64,000 bases of DNA from Streptomyces sp. NBS 14/10. GTDB lineage: Bacteria > Actinomycetota > Actinomycetes > Streptomycetales > Streptomycetaceae. This document shows, one piece after another, positions 25,152 through 33,494 of the stretch. Each line of letters starts with the position of its first letter. Position 1 is the stretch's first letter. The translations under genes were made by a program, and so were the position numbers. The DNA is taken from contig NZ_NCSM01000004.1 of the NCBI RefSeq assembly GCF_002224125.1, positions 488,130-552,129 on the forward strand, written 5' to 3'. The notes beneath the pieces were generated by a model that had not been told where the DNA came from, searched no databases, and saw only the letters and a program-made list of their open reading frames with translations.

Positions 25152-26435
25152 ATGGCGCACTTCCCGAAGCCCCCCGAGGGCAGCTGGACCGAGCACTTCA
25201 AGATCGACACGGAGCCGGTCTCCTACGCGGACTCGATCTCGCCGGAGTTCTACGAGCTGGAGCGAGACGCCATCTTCCGCCGGACCTGGCTGAACGTCGG
25301 GCGCGTCGAGCAACTGCCGCGCAAGGGGAGCTACTTCACCAAGGAACTGGACGCCGCCCGTGCCTCCGTGGTCGTGGTGCGCGGCTCGGACGGCGAGGTG
25401 CGCGCGTTCCACAACGTGTGCCGGCACCGCGGCAACAAGCTCGTATGGGACGACTATCCCCGCGAGGAGACCAAGGGCACCTGCCGGGCCTTCACCTGCA
25501 AGTACCACGCCTGGCGCTACGACCTCGAAGGCAAGCTCACCTTCGTCCAGCAGGAGTCGGAGTTCTTCGACATCGACAAGTCGAAGTACGGGCTGCTCCC
25601 CGTGCGGACCGAGGTGTGGGAGGGGTTCGTCTTCGTGAACCTCGATCCCGACAACACCACCCCGCTCCGTGACTACCTGGGCAAGTTCGCCCAGGGCATC
25701 GAGGGCTACCCCTTCCACAAGCTGACCCAGGTGCATAAGTACCGTGCCGAGATCGGCAGCAACTGGAAGCTGTTCATCGACGCGTTCGCCGAGTTCTACC
25801 ACGCGCCGATCCTGCACTCGGGCCAGTACGTGGCCGAGGAGGCCGCCAAGATCAAGAAGTACGGCTACGAGGCGCTGTCCTACGACATCGACGGCCCGCA
25901 CAGCTTGGTCTCGTCCTGGGGCGGCATCGCGCCCCCGAAGGAGCGGGCGATGGTCAAGCCCGTCGAACGGGCCCTGCGCAGCGGCCTGTTCGGACCCTGG
26001 GAGGCACCCGACATCGGCCTGAGCACCGAGGAACTGCCCCCGGCGATCAACCCGACGCGCAGCAAGGTATGGGGGATGGATTCGTTCGTGTTCTTCCCCA
26101 ACTTCATGCTGCTGATCTGGCGGCCGAACTGGGTGCTGACCTACCACTACTGGCCCACCTCGTACAACACCCACATCTTCGAGGGCACGGCGTACTTCGT
26201 GCCGCCGGAGAACGCCTTCCAGCGCCTCCAGCAGGAGCTCGCGGTGGTGTCGTTCAAGGAGTACGGCCTACAGGACGGCAACACCCTGGAGGCGACCCAG
26301 ACGATGCTCGAATCGCGCACGGTGAACGAGTTCCCGCTGTGCGACCAGGAGGTCCTGCTGCGCCATCTGCACACCACCGCGCGGCAGTACGTGCGTAGCT
26401 ACGAGCAGTCCGCGGCGCCGGCCCCCGCATCCTGA
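25152..26435 (+). CDS. Rieske non-heme iron oxygenase, alpha (catalytic) subunit
   Basis: 427 aa from ATG 25152 (MAHFPKPPEGSWTEHFKIDT). Rieske ligands are Cys90-x-His92 and Cys116-x-x-His119, with a longer than usual gap between the pairs. The mononuclear iron site is in the stretch NWKLFIDAFAEFYHAPILH (His217 and His222, with Asp210/Glu214 nearby). These enzymes mono- or dioxygenate rings with electrons from a reductase; a KshB/PaaE-like reductase is encoded at 29606-30628. It is followed by a 109 aa protein of unknown type and an amidohydrolase-like protein. Confidence 0.92.
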   Translation: MAHFPKPPEGSWTEHFKIDTEPVSYADSISPEFYELERDAIFRRTWLNVGRVEQLPRKGSYFTKELDAARASVVVVRGSDGEVRAFHNVCRHRGNKLVWDDYPREETKGTCRAFTCKYHAWRYDLEGKLTFVQQESEFFDIDKSKYGLLPVRTEVWEGFVFVNLDPDNTTPLRDYLGKFAQGIEGYPFHKLTQVHKYRAEIGSNWKLFIDAFAEFYHAPILHSGQYVAEEAAKIKKYGYEALSYDIDGPHSLVSSWGGIAPPKERAMVKPVERALRSGLFGPWEAPDIGLSTEELPPAINPTRSKVWGMDSFVFFPNFMLLIWRPNWVLTYHYWPTSYNTHIFEGTAYFVPPENAFQRLQQELAVVSFKEYGLQDGNTLEATQTMLESRTVNEFPLCDQEVLLRHLHTTARQYVRSYEQSAAPAPAS

Positions 26436-26468
26436 GACGCCCAGCGAGCAGACACGGAGAGTGCAGAC

Positions 26469-26798
26469 ATGGCCATGGTCTTTCCCGCCGAGTTCCATGA
26501 GCTGGAGCCCTTCGCGGACTGGGCGATCCAGGGCGAACGGGCCCGCTACGCCAAGCGCGTCGCGAGCACCATGGAGGAACTGCAGGCCTTCTACGACGTG
26601 GCGTTCCCCCTGCTGCGGAAGGGCACCGCGTACCTGGAGCAGGTCGGCCTCGACGGCATCGGCGACCAGGACAAACACCTGCTGTGGGCATTCTGCTCGC
26701 TGGTGACCGTCGCGTTCCCGGTGGAGGCGTGGGGCCAGCCACGGGTCCCGGACAGCGGTCCCTCCAGCATCGACGCCGTCGTCGAACCCGCCGTGTGA
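26469..26798 (+). CDS. Small hypothetical protein between Rieske oxygenase and amidohydrolase
   Basis: 109 aa, acidic, not recognised. It begins MAMVFPAEFHELEPFADWAI and looks mainly helical (GERARYAKRVASTMEELQAF, then FYDVAFPLLRKGTAYLEQ). No cysteine cluster, signal peptide or membrane helix. It is 33 bp after the oxygenase and its stop overlaps the amidohydrolase start (TGATG), so it is part of that operon. It is too short and the wrong type for a classical ring-hydroxylating beta subunit (about 170 aa, cystatin-like). An accessory subunit is a guess from position. Confidence 0.75.
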   Translation: MAMVFPAEFHELEPFADWAIQGERARYAKRVASTMEELQAFYDVAFPLLRKGTAYLEQVGLDGIGDQDKHLLWAFCSLVTVAFPVEAWGQPRVPDSGPSSIDAVVEPAV

Positions 26799-28063
26799 TG
26801 GCGGCGCGCGCGAGGACACCGCAACCGCCCGTGCTCCTGCGGGCGGCGCGGCTGCTCGACATCGACGCGGGCGAACTCGTCGAGCCGGGCGAGGTGCTGG
26901 TGGTCGACGGCCGCATCGCCGAGGTCGGGCGGCCGGCCCGGCTCCCCGAGGGCACGGTGGTGCGCGACCTCGGCGATGTCACCCTGCTGCCGGGCCTGAT
27001 GGACATGGAGGTCAACCTCTTCCTCGGCGGCCCCGACCACCGCAGCCCCCTCATCCCGGTCCAGGAGGACCCGGCGCTGCGGACCCTGCGCGCGGTCGCC
27101 AACGCCCGCCGCACCCTCCGGCGCGGCTATACGACCGTACGGAACCTCGGTCTGTTCGTGCAGACCGGAGGCGTCCTCCTCGATGTCGCGCTGAAGAAGG
27201 CGATCGACCTCGGCTGGACCGAGGGGCCGCGGATCGTGCCCGCCGGACACGCGATCGCGCCGACCGGGGGCCACCTCGACCCGACCATGTTCCAGGCCTT
27301 CGCGCCCGGGGTGCTGCCGCTCACCGTCGAGGAGGGCATCGCCAACGGAGTGGCCGAGGTGCGCAAGGCGGTCCGCTACCAGATCAAGTACGGGGCCAGG
27401 GTCATCAAGGTGTGCGCCTCCAACGGGGTCATGTCGCACACCGGCCCGGCGGGCGCCCAGCAGTACTCGGACGACGAACTGCGCGCCATCGTCGACGAGG
27501 CACACCGGGCGGGGGTGAAGGTGGCCGCGCACTGCATGGGCGACTCGGCGATCCGGGCCGCGGTCGAGGCCGGCATCGACTGCATCGAGCACGGCTTCCT
27601 CGCCAGCGACGCCACCCTCGACCTGATGGTGGAGCGCGGCACCTTCCTGGTCGCCACCACCTACCTCACCGAAGGCATGAACACCGCCCACGCGGACCCC
27701 GCACTCCAGGCGAAGGCCGCGGACGTCTTCCCGCGCGCCCGCGAGTCCACGTCACGCGCGATCCGGCGCGGCGTCAAGGTCGCCCTGGGCACCGACGCTC
27801 CCGCCATCCCGCACGGCAAGGGCGCCCTGGAACTGCTCGCCCTGGTCGAGCGGGGCATGCGGCCCCTCCAGGCGCTGCGCGCCGCGACCACCGTCGCCGC
27901 CGAACTCATCGACGCCGACGACCGGGGGCGGCTGCGGGCCGGCTTGCTCGCGGATGTGATCGCTGTCCCCCGCGATCCGCTCGCGGACATCTCCGTCACC
28001 GAACGGGTGTGCTTCGTGATGAAGGGCGGGCAGGTCCATCACGACAGCACGACCGGGTCCTGA
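26798..28063 (+). CDS. Amidohydrolase-superfamily protein lacking the HxH metal motif
   Basis: 421 aa, MAARARTPQPPVLLRAARLL. The overall fold matches imidazolonepropionase/prolidase-like amidohydrolases: beta-sandwich start, IKVCASNGVMSH near the bridging Lys, VAAHCMG, CIEHGF and LGTDAP. The first metal motif, normally D-x-H-x-H after PGL-D, reads LLPGLMDMEVNLF, so both histidines are replaced by Glu and Asn. It may bind a single metal or have changed function. It is coupled to the small protein upstream in the Rieske operon. Confidence 0.82.
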   Translation: MAARARTPQPPVLLRAARLLDIDAGELVEPGEVLVVDGRIAEVGRPARLPEGTVVRDLGDVTLLPGLMDMEVNLFLGGPDHRSPLIPVQEDPALRTLRAVANARRTLRRGYTTVRNLGLFVQTGGVLLDVALKKAIDLGWTEGPRIVPAGHAIAPTGGHLDPTMFQAFAPGVLPLTVEEGIANGVAEVRKAVRYQIKYGARVIKVCASNGVMSHTGPAGAQQYSDDELRAIVDEAHRAGVKVAAHCMGDSAIRAAVEAGIDCIEHGFLASDATLDLMVERGTFLVATTYLTEGMNTAHADPALQAKAADVFPRARESTSRAIRRGVKVALGTDAPAIPHGKGALELLALVERGMRPLQALRAATTVAAELIDADDRGRLRAGLLADVIAVPRDPLADISVTERVCFVMKGGQVHHDSTTGS

Positions 28064-28069
28064 CGCGAA

Positions 28070-28102
28070 CGCGCCCCGGCGGAGCCTCCCTGCCGGGGCG
28101 CG
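28070..28102. terminator. Strong GC hairpin between converging operons
   Basis: Perfect 11-bp inverted repeat CGCGCCCCGGC / GCCGGGGCGCG with an 11-nt loop, between the amidohydrolase stop (28063) and the converging hydrolase-like gene end (28123). No long T-run, as is usual in high-GC actinomycetes. Probably works in both directions. Confidence 0.75.
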
Positions 28103-28122
28103 TCTGCGTCAGGACGGCGGCC

Positions 28123-28854
28123 TCATCCGCGAGGCGTGACCGCGGCGCTCGGCCACCAGGCGCGCAGAAACTCCGCCATCGCCCCCAGCTGGCGCAGCCC
28201 TTGCGCCGACGCGTCCTCGTAGATACGTACGTCCACGGCGACCCCCGAGTGCGCCGCCCGCGTCGCGAAGGACAGCGTGTCGTCCAGCAGCACCTCCGTA
28301 CCGGCGGCGTGGAGCTGAAGCGGCGGCAGACCGTGGAGGTTGCCGTGCAGGGGGCTCAGCAGCGGATGGTCGCGCGGTGCCGTGCCCGCGTACGCCGCCG
28401 CGCGGACCGGCAGCGCCTCGGCGTCCACCGTACGGTCGGCGGCGGCGTTGAGCAGCAGGCTCGGCGCGTCCAGCGTGAAGTCCAGCAGAGGTGACGACAG
28501 CACCGCGCAGGACGGCGGTGCCGCGCCCTCGTCGCGCAGCCGCAGCAGCAGACCGGCGGCCAGGGCTCCGCCGAGGCGCTTGCCGGCCACCGCGGCCGGA
28601 CCCTGGCCGTGGCAGTGTTCCCAGGCGGCGTACGCGTCCTCCACCGCCTCGGGGAAGTGCGGACGATAGCGGGCGCAGACGACCGCGCAACTGGTGAGCC
28701 TGGCCAGTTCGCGGGCCGTCGGCAGAGCGTCCTGGGGGCTTCCCCCGAGCCGCGGATCACCGTGCAGAAACAGCACGGTCTGTTCCACGGTGCCTCCCTC
28801 CGGACGCACCTCGGGTCCGAACGGCCCGTCCTCGACGCGGACTTCACTTGCCAC
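28123..28854 (-). CDS. HSL-type alpha/beta hydrolase-fold protein with degenerate active site
   Basis: 243 aa from GTG 28854. The hormone-sensitive-lipase fold is recognisable (VLFLHGDPRLGG, CAVVCARYRPHFPEAVEDAY, LSPLHGNLHGLPPLQL, GTEVLLDD). However, the nucleophile elbow usually GDSAGG reads GKRLGG, the oxyanion HGG reads HGD, and the C-terminal catalytic His position reads ASAQGL. Only the Asp remains, so esterase activity is unlikely. It overlaps the crotonase gene by 11 bp at the end of the reductase operon. A non-catalytic or altered role is inferred. Confidence 0.75.
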   Translation of the reverse strand: MASEVRVEDGPFGPEVRPEGGTVEQTVLFLHGDPRLGGSPQDALPTARELARLTSCAVVCARYRPHFPEAVEDAYAAWEHCHGQGPAAVAGKRLGGALAAGLLLRLRDEGAAPPSCAVLSSPLLDFTLDAPSLLLNAAADRTVDAEALPVRAAAYAGTAPRDHPLLSPLHGNLHGLPPLQLHAAGTEVLLDDTLSFATRAAHSGVAVDVRIYEDASAQGLRQLGAMAEFLRAWWPSAAVTPRG

Positions 28855-29563
28855 GGGACATCACCTTCTCCGCCGCTTGCCAGTGTTCCTCGGACACCCA
28901 CAGCCGGGCGAAGGCCGCAGCGGCCTCGCGCGGTGGGCGCGTCCGGGTCGTGAGGGTCTTGATCTCGCGGGACTGCGGGGTGGCGAGGGCGAGTGCCACC
29001 TCACGCCAGCCGTCCTGGAAGGCGGGCCGCGGCAGTACGAGATCCACCAGGCCCAGCCGTTCGGCCTCGGCCGCGGCCATGACCCGGCCGGTGCCGGCCA
29101 GCAGCAGCGCCCGCCCCGGCCCCACCAGCCGGGCCAGCCGCTCGGCGCCGCCCCAGGCGGGCACGATGGCCAGCTTGGTCTGGTTGAAGCCGATCCGGAT
29201 GTCGTCAGCGGCGACGCGGATGTCGGCGGCGACCGCCAGCTCCGCTCCGCCGCCCAGCGCGTGCCCGTTGAGCGCGGCCAGCACCGGGCCGGGGAAGGCG
29301 GCGATCCGGTCGCACAGCGCCCGCATGCGCAGGGCCATGGCGGCGGCCTGCCGCTCGGTGCGCAACCGGGCCAGCTCCTTGAGGTCCCCGCCGGACACGA
29401 AGGCCTTCTCGCCCGCCCCGGTCACCGCAAGCGCCATCGCGCCCTCGGCCATGTCCAGGGCTTTTTCCAGCTCGCCCATGGTGTCGAGGTCGATGGCGTT
29501 GCGGGCGTGCGGTCGGTCGATGGTGACGACGGCCAGGCCGTCCTGAAGCTCCAGCTCAACCAT
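28844..29563 (-). CDS. Enoyl-CoA hydratase/isomerase family protein
   Basis: 239 aa, MVELELQDGLAVVTIDRPHA, crotonase fold with AFVSGGDLKELA and GHALGGGAELAVAADIRVAA. By eye neither classical catalytic Glu is present: the first position lies in FNQTKLAIVPAWGG and the second in GRALLLAGTG. The reaction may therefore differ from hydration. It is second in the minus-strand operon, 42 bp after the Rieske-type reductase, and overlaps the degenerate hydrolase. Confidence 0.85.
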   Translation of the reverse strand: MVELELQDGLAVVTIDRPHARNAIDLDTMGELEKALDMAEGAMALAVTGAGEKAFVSGGDLKELARLRTERQAAAMALRMRALCDRIAAFPGPVLAALNGHALGGGAELAVAADIRVAADDIRIGFNQTKLAIVPAWGGAERLARLVGPGRALLLAGTGRVMAAAEAERLGLVDLVLPRPAFQDGWREVALALATPQSREIKTLTTRTRPPREAAAAFARLWVSEEHWQAAEKVMSRGK

Positions 29564-29605
29564 GGGCGGCCCTTCCGATCGGTCGACGGTGGTCGGTGGG
29601 TGCGG

Positions 29606-30628
29606 TCAGTCCTCGTACACCACGGTCACCTCGGGTGTGGTGGGCTCGGCCTGGCAGGTGAGCACCCAGCCCTCGTCGACCTCGTCGGGGTCGAGGGCGT
29701 TGTTGACGCGCATCTTGGCCTCGCCGTCGGTCAGCCGGGCCATGCACGTGGCGCAGTCCCCGGACTCACAGGAGAAGGGCGGGGTGAACCCGGCCCGTCG
29801 GGCGCTCTGCAGCAACGTCTCGCCGTGCCGTTGCGGCACGGCACGACGCCGGCCGCGCAGGTCGACGGTGACGGTGCCGTCGGCGGGGCGGTCGGGCGCG
29901 ACGGTGCCGTCGGCGGGGCGGCTGGGCGCGTCGTCGGGTTCCGCGGGCGCGAACCGCTCGACGAAGATCCGCTCGGCGGCCACCCCGTGGGCGGTCAGGG
30001 TGTTCTCCACCAGCGCCATGAAGGGCTCAGGACCGCACAGATAGAAGTCCGCCTCATCGGCGTGGCCGTCGGCGAGGGCTCGGATCTCGTCCTCGGTGAC
30101 CAGCCCGTCCCGGTCGTCGAGATGGTGGCGCAGCCGCAGCTGGTCGGCGTGGCGCTCGGCGAGCGCGTCAAGCGCCTCACGGAAGATCGCCGCCCCGGCG
30201 TTCTGATGGGCCGACAGCAGCATGACGGGCCGGTCGGTCGTCGCCAGCGCGCTCTTGACCAGGGAGAACACCGGCGTGATCCCGCTTCCGCCCGCATAGG
30301 CGACCAACGGCCGCCGCGTCGCGTCCTCGCGCAGGCAGAACGACCCGGTGGGCCGAGTGGCCTCCAGGACGTCACCCGGCCTCAGCTCCGTGTGCATCCA
30401 CCCGGACACCAGTCCGCCCGCCACGCGCTTCACGGTCACGCGGATCTCGCCGTCGGTGTCGGGCGAACTCGACATCGAATAGCTGCGCAGCGTCCCGCAC
30501 ACCTTGAACGTCAGGAACTGCCCGGCCCGGTACGGAAAACGCGCGTCGAGGGTGAAGGTGCGCACATCCGGCGTCTCGTCGACGATCCGGGTGATCCGCA
30601 CCGGATGGAAGCCGTGGTCGCGTGCCAT
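29606..30628 (-). CDS. KshB/PaaE-type oxygenase reductase (FAD, NAD, C-terminal 2Fe-2S)
   Basis: 340 aa. FAD-binding RSYSMSS at residues 48-54, nucleotide-binding AYAGGSGITPVFSLVK and LCGPEPFM, then a C-terminal plant-type ferredoxin domain with Cys ligands in SCESGDCATCMA and VLTCQAEP. This order matches 3-ketosteroid 9-alpha-hydroxylase reductase KshB and phenylacetyl-CoA epoxidase PaaE. It is the only such reductase here, so it probably serves the Rieske oxygenase at 25152. The linker before the ferredoxin domain holds a duplicated PADGTVAPDR-type segment. An island operator lies 26 bp upstream of the start. Confidence 0.92.
   Translation of the reverse strand: MARDHGFHPVRITRIVDETPDVRTFTLDARFPYRAGQFLTFKVCGTLRSYSMSSSPDTDGEIRVTVKRVAGGLVSGWMHTELRPGDVLEATRPTGSFCLREDATRRPLVAYAGGSGITPVFSLVKSALATTDRPVMLLSAHQNAGAAIFREALDALAERHADQLRLRHHLDDRDGLVTEDEIRALADGHADEADFYLCGPEPFMALVENTLTAHGVAAERIFVERFAPAEPDDAPSRPADGTVAPDRPADGTVTVDLRGRRRAVPQRHGETLLQSARRAGFTPPFSCESGDCATCMARLTDGEAKMRVNNALDPDEVDEGWVLTCQAEPTTPEVTVVYED
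29870..29929. repeat. Two tandem 30-bp units inside the reductase gene
   Basis: GACGGTGCCGTCGGCGGGGC begins each unit (29870 and 29900); the units differ at two positions. In frame they duplicate ten residues (PADGTVAPDR, PADGTVTVDL) in the flexible linker between the NAD and 2Fe-2S domains. Confidence 0.85.
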
Positions 30629-30654
30629 GTGTGGAACTTACCTTCTCGTCATGG

Positions 30655-30669
30655 GAGAGTGCAATTCTC
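30655..30669. promoter_or_regulatory. Island operator, GAGAGT-GCA-ATTCTC
   Basis: One mismatch from the consensus. It lies in the 89-bp divergent region between the reductase (30628, minus) and the acyl-CoA ligase (30718, plus), so it can serve both operons. Confidence 0.7.
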
Positions 30670-30717
30670 ATACGCTCATCAGCGTGCGCCGCCGTGTGCG
30701 AGAGGAGAGCCCCTGCC

Positions 30718-32277
30718 ATGTCGACGATTCCCTCCGGTGCCCTGCGACCGCCGTCGGCCGAACTGGCCGCGCGCTACGAGGCCGAGGGCTGGTGGACCCG
30801 CGAGACCCTGGGCGAGATGCTGGCGAGCGGCCTGGGCAAGGCGGGGGACGTGGAGTTCCGCGTGCACTCCGAGGCGCGGCCCTGGTCGGGGACGTTCGCG
30901 GAGGTGGAACGGGTCGCCCGGCGGCTGGCCGCCGGTCTGCGGGACCGCGGGGTCGGCCCCGGTGACGTGGTGGTGATGCAGCTGCCCAACTGGATGGAGG
31001 CGGCCGCCGTGTTCTGGGCCTCGGCCTTCCTCGGCGCCGTCGTCGTCCCGATCGTCCACTTCTATGGCCCCAAGGAAGTCCGCTATATCCTCCGGGCCAC
31101 CCGCCCGAAGGCGTTCTTCGCCCCCGAGCGCTTCGGCCGGTTCACCTTCCGGCCAGACCTGTGCGCCGAGGTGCCGATCGTCGGCGTCGTCGGCCGCGAC
31201 TTCGGCGCCCTGCTCGCCGACGAGCCGATGTCCGGTCTCCTCCCGGTCGACCCCGGCGGGCCCGCGCTGATCGCCTTCACCTCCGGCACCACCCGCGACC
31301 CCAAGGGCGTGGTGCACAGCCACCAGACCCTCGGCTATGAGACCCGCCAGCTGGCCGCGAGCTACCCGCCGGACCGCGGAAGGCAGTTCACCGTCGCACC
31401 GGTCGGCCACTTCATCGGCATGGTGAACGCCTTCCTCATCCCCGTGCTCGACGGCTCCCCGGTCAACCTCGGGGACACCTGGGACCCCGCCCAGGCGCTC
31501 GCCCTCATCCGCTCCGACGGCCTCGCGGTCGGCGGCGGAGCCACGTACTACATGACCACCCTGCTCGACCACCCCGACTGCATCCCCGAGCACATCGCAC
31601 ATCTGAGGTACGCCGGTCTGGGCGGCGCGGCCGTGCCCTCCGCCGTGACGACCCGGCTGGAGCGCCTGGGCATCTCCGTCTTCCGCGCCTACGGCTCCAC
31701 CGAGCACCCCTCCGTCACCTGCACCCCCTACGACGGCCCGGCGGACAAACGCCTGCACACCGACGGACTGCCGCTGCCCGGCGTGGAGCTGAGGCTCGCC
31801 GAGGACGGCGAGATCCTGACCCGCGGACCGGATCTGTGCCTCGGCTACACCGACCCCGACCTCACCCGGGCCGCCTTCGACGCCGACGGCTGGTATCGCA
31901 CGGGCGATATCGGCGCCCTCGACGCGGACGGCTGGCTGACGATCACCGACCGCAAGGCCGACGTCATCATCCGCGGCGGTGAGAACATCAGCGCCCTGGA
32001 AGTGGAGGAGGCCCTGCTCGGGCTGGACGGAGTGGCGGAGGCGGCCGTGGTCGGTGTGCCCGACGTACGCCTGGGGGAGCGTGCGGCGGCCGTGCTGCGT
32101 CTGCTGCCCGGCTGGTCCGCGCCGGGCCTGGCCGAGCTGCGGCTGCACCTCGAACGAGCCGGTCTGGCCAGGCAGAAGTGGCCCGAGGAGATCCACGCGG
32201 TCGACGACCTCCCGCGCACCCCCAGCGGCAAGGTCAAGAAGTTCGTCCTCCGCGATCGCATTGCCACTCTCCTTTGA
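30718..32277 (+). CDS. AMP-dependent acyl-CoA synthetase
   Basis: 519 aa from ATG 30718 (MSTIPSGALRPPSAELAARY) with an AGAGGAGAG ribosome site; an upstream in-frame ATG lies before the operator and is rejected. Adenylation motifs are AFTSGTTRDPKGVVH, YGSTEHP and WYRTGDIGALDADGW, and the C-terminal RGGENISALEVEEAL and TPSGKVKKFVLRD carry the catalytic Lys. It activates a carboxylate as the CoA thioester. Tyr-Gly-Ser-Thr-Glu rather than Tyr-Gly-Leu-Thr-Glu hints at a cyclohexanecarboxylate- or alicyclic-type ligase, but this is weak. Confidence 0.9.
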   Translation: MSTIPSGALRPPSAELAARYEAEGWWTRETLGEMLASGLGKAGDVEFRVHSEARPWSGTFAEVERVARRLAAGLRDRGVGPGDVVVMQLPNWMEAAAVFWASAFLGAVVVPIVHFYGPKEVRYILRATRPKAFFAPERFGRFTFRPDLCAEVPIVGVVGRDFGALLADEPMSGLLPVDPGGPALIAFTSGTTRDPKGVVHSHQTLGYETRQLAASYPPDRGRQFTVAPVGHFIGMVNAFLIPVLDGSPVNLGDTWDPAQALALIRSDGLAVGGGATYYMTTLLDHPDCIPEHIAHLRYAGLGGAAVPSAVTTRLERLGISVFRAYGSTEHPSVTCTPYDGPADKRLHTDGLPLPGVELRLAEDGEILTRGPDLCLGYTDPDLTRAAFDADGWYRTGDIGALDADGWLTITDRKADVIIRGGENISALEVEEALLGLDGVAEAAVVGVPDVRLGERAAAVLRLLPGWSAPGLAELRLHLERAGLARQKWPEEIHAVDDLPRTPSGKVKKFVLRDRIATLL

Positions 32278-32278
32278 T

Positions 32279-32293
32279 GAGAATACGCTTCTC
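32279..32293. promoter_or_regulatory. Island operator, GAGAAT-ACG-CTTCTC
   Basis: One mismatch. It starts two bases after the ligase stop (32277) and ends 22 bp before the amidohydrolase ATG (32316). This implies a separate promoter for the 32316-38915 operon within an otherwise collinear block. Confidence 0.65.
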
Positions 32294-32315
32294 TGAATCA
32301 GTGAAGGAGGATTTC

Positions 32316-33494
32316 ATGCCCTCTCGCGCGCTCGCCTATCCGCTGTTCGACGCGGACAACCACCTCTACGAGACCCAGGAAGCGCTCACCAGGTACCTCC
32401 CGAAGGAGTACGACGGGGCCATCGAGTATGTGAACGTCCGCGGCCGCACCAAGATCGCGATACGCGGGCAGATCAGCGAGTACATCCCGAACCCCACCTT
32501 CGACGTGGTCGCCCGCCCCGGCGCCATGGAGGAGTACTTCAAGATCGGCAATCCCAACGGCAAGACCCGCCGTGAGATCTTCGGCGAGCCGATGCGCTCC
32601 GTCCCCGCCTTCCGCGAACCGGCCCCGCGCCTGGAGCTGATGGACGAGCTCGGCATCCAGCGCAGCCTGATGTTCCCGACGCTGGCCAGCCTCATCGAGG
32701 AGCGGATGAAGGACGATCCGGAGCTGATCCACGCGGTCATCCACGCCCTCAACCAGTGGCTGCACGAGACCTGGGGCTTCACTTACCAGGACCGCATCTT
32801 CACCGTCCCCGTGATCACCCTCCCGATCGTCGAGAAGGCGATCGCGGAGCTGAACTGGGTGGTGGAGCGCGGCGCGCGGGCGATCCTGATCCGCCCCGCC
32901 CCCGTCCCCGGCTTCGGCGGCACCCGCTCCTTCGCCCTGCCGGAGTTCGACCCGTTCTGGAAGCGGGTCGTCGAGACCGGTGTGCTGGTCGCCTTCCACT
33001 CCTCCGACAGCGGCTACGCCAACTACGCAGGCGACTGGGAGGGCAACCGGCGCGAGTTCCTGCCCTTCAAGCCCAACGCCTTCCGCCAGGTCAACGAGTG
33101 GCGCCCGATCGAGGACGCCGTCTCCTCGCTGATCTGCCACGGCGCCCTGTCCCGCTTCCCCGAGCTGAAGGTCGCCGTCATCGAGAACGGCGCCTCCTGG
33201 GTGGAGCCGGTGCTGAGCCGCCTGGCCGATGTGTACAAGAAGATGCCGCACGAGTTCCAGGAGGACCCGGTCCAGGTCTTCAAGCGGAACATCCACATCA
33301 GCCCGTTCTGGGAGGAGGACATGGCCGCCCTCGGCGACCTCATCGGCATCGAGCGCGTCCTGTTCGGCTCCGACTATCCGCACCCCGAGGGCCTGGCCGA
33401 CCCGGTCAGCTATGTCGACCATCTGGTCAAGCTCACCGAGGGCGACAAGGCCAAGGTCATGGGCGGCAACCTGGCACGCCTGATCGACGCATGA
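32316..33494 (+). CDS. Amidohydrolase 2 (PF04909-type) TIM-barrel hydrolase/decarboxylase
   Basis: 392 aa from ATG 32316 behind AAGGAGG. The N-terminal metal motif is FDADNHLYE, followed by a mid-barrel His (VLVAFHSSD) and the C-terminal Asp in VLFGSDYPHPEG. The family covers nonoxidative decarboxylases and C-C hydrolases of ring-cleavage products. A related but distinct copy lies at 53786-55084. It is first of an operon followed with ATGA overlaps by an acyl-CoA ligase and a B12 mutase. Confidence 0.87.
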   Translation: MPSRALAYPLFDADNHLYETQEALTRYLPKEYDGAIEYVNVRGRTKIAIRGQISEYIPNPTFDVVARPGAMEEYFKIGNPNGKTRREIFGEPMRSVPAFREPAPRLELMDELGIQRSLMFPTLASLIEERMKDDPELIHAVIHALNQWLHETWGFTYQDRIFTVPVITLPIVEKAIAELNWVVERGARAILIRPAPVPGFGGTRSFALPEFDPFWKRVVETGVLVAFHSSDSGYANYAGDWEGNRREFLPFKPNAFRQVNEWRPIEDAVSSLICHGALSRFPELKVAVIENGASWVEPVLSRLADVYKKMPHEFQEDPVQVFKRNIHISPFWEEDMAALGDLIGIERVLFGSDYPHPEGLADPVSYVDHLVKLTEGDKAKVMGGNLARLIDA

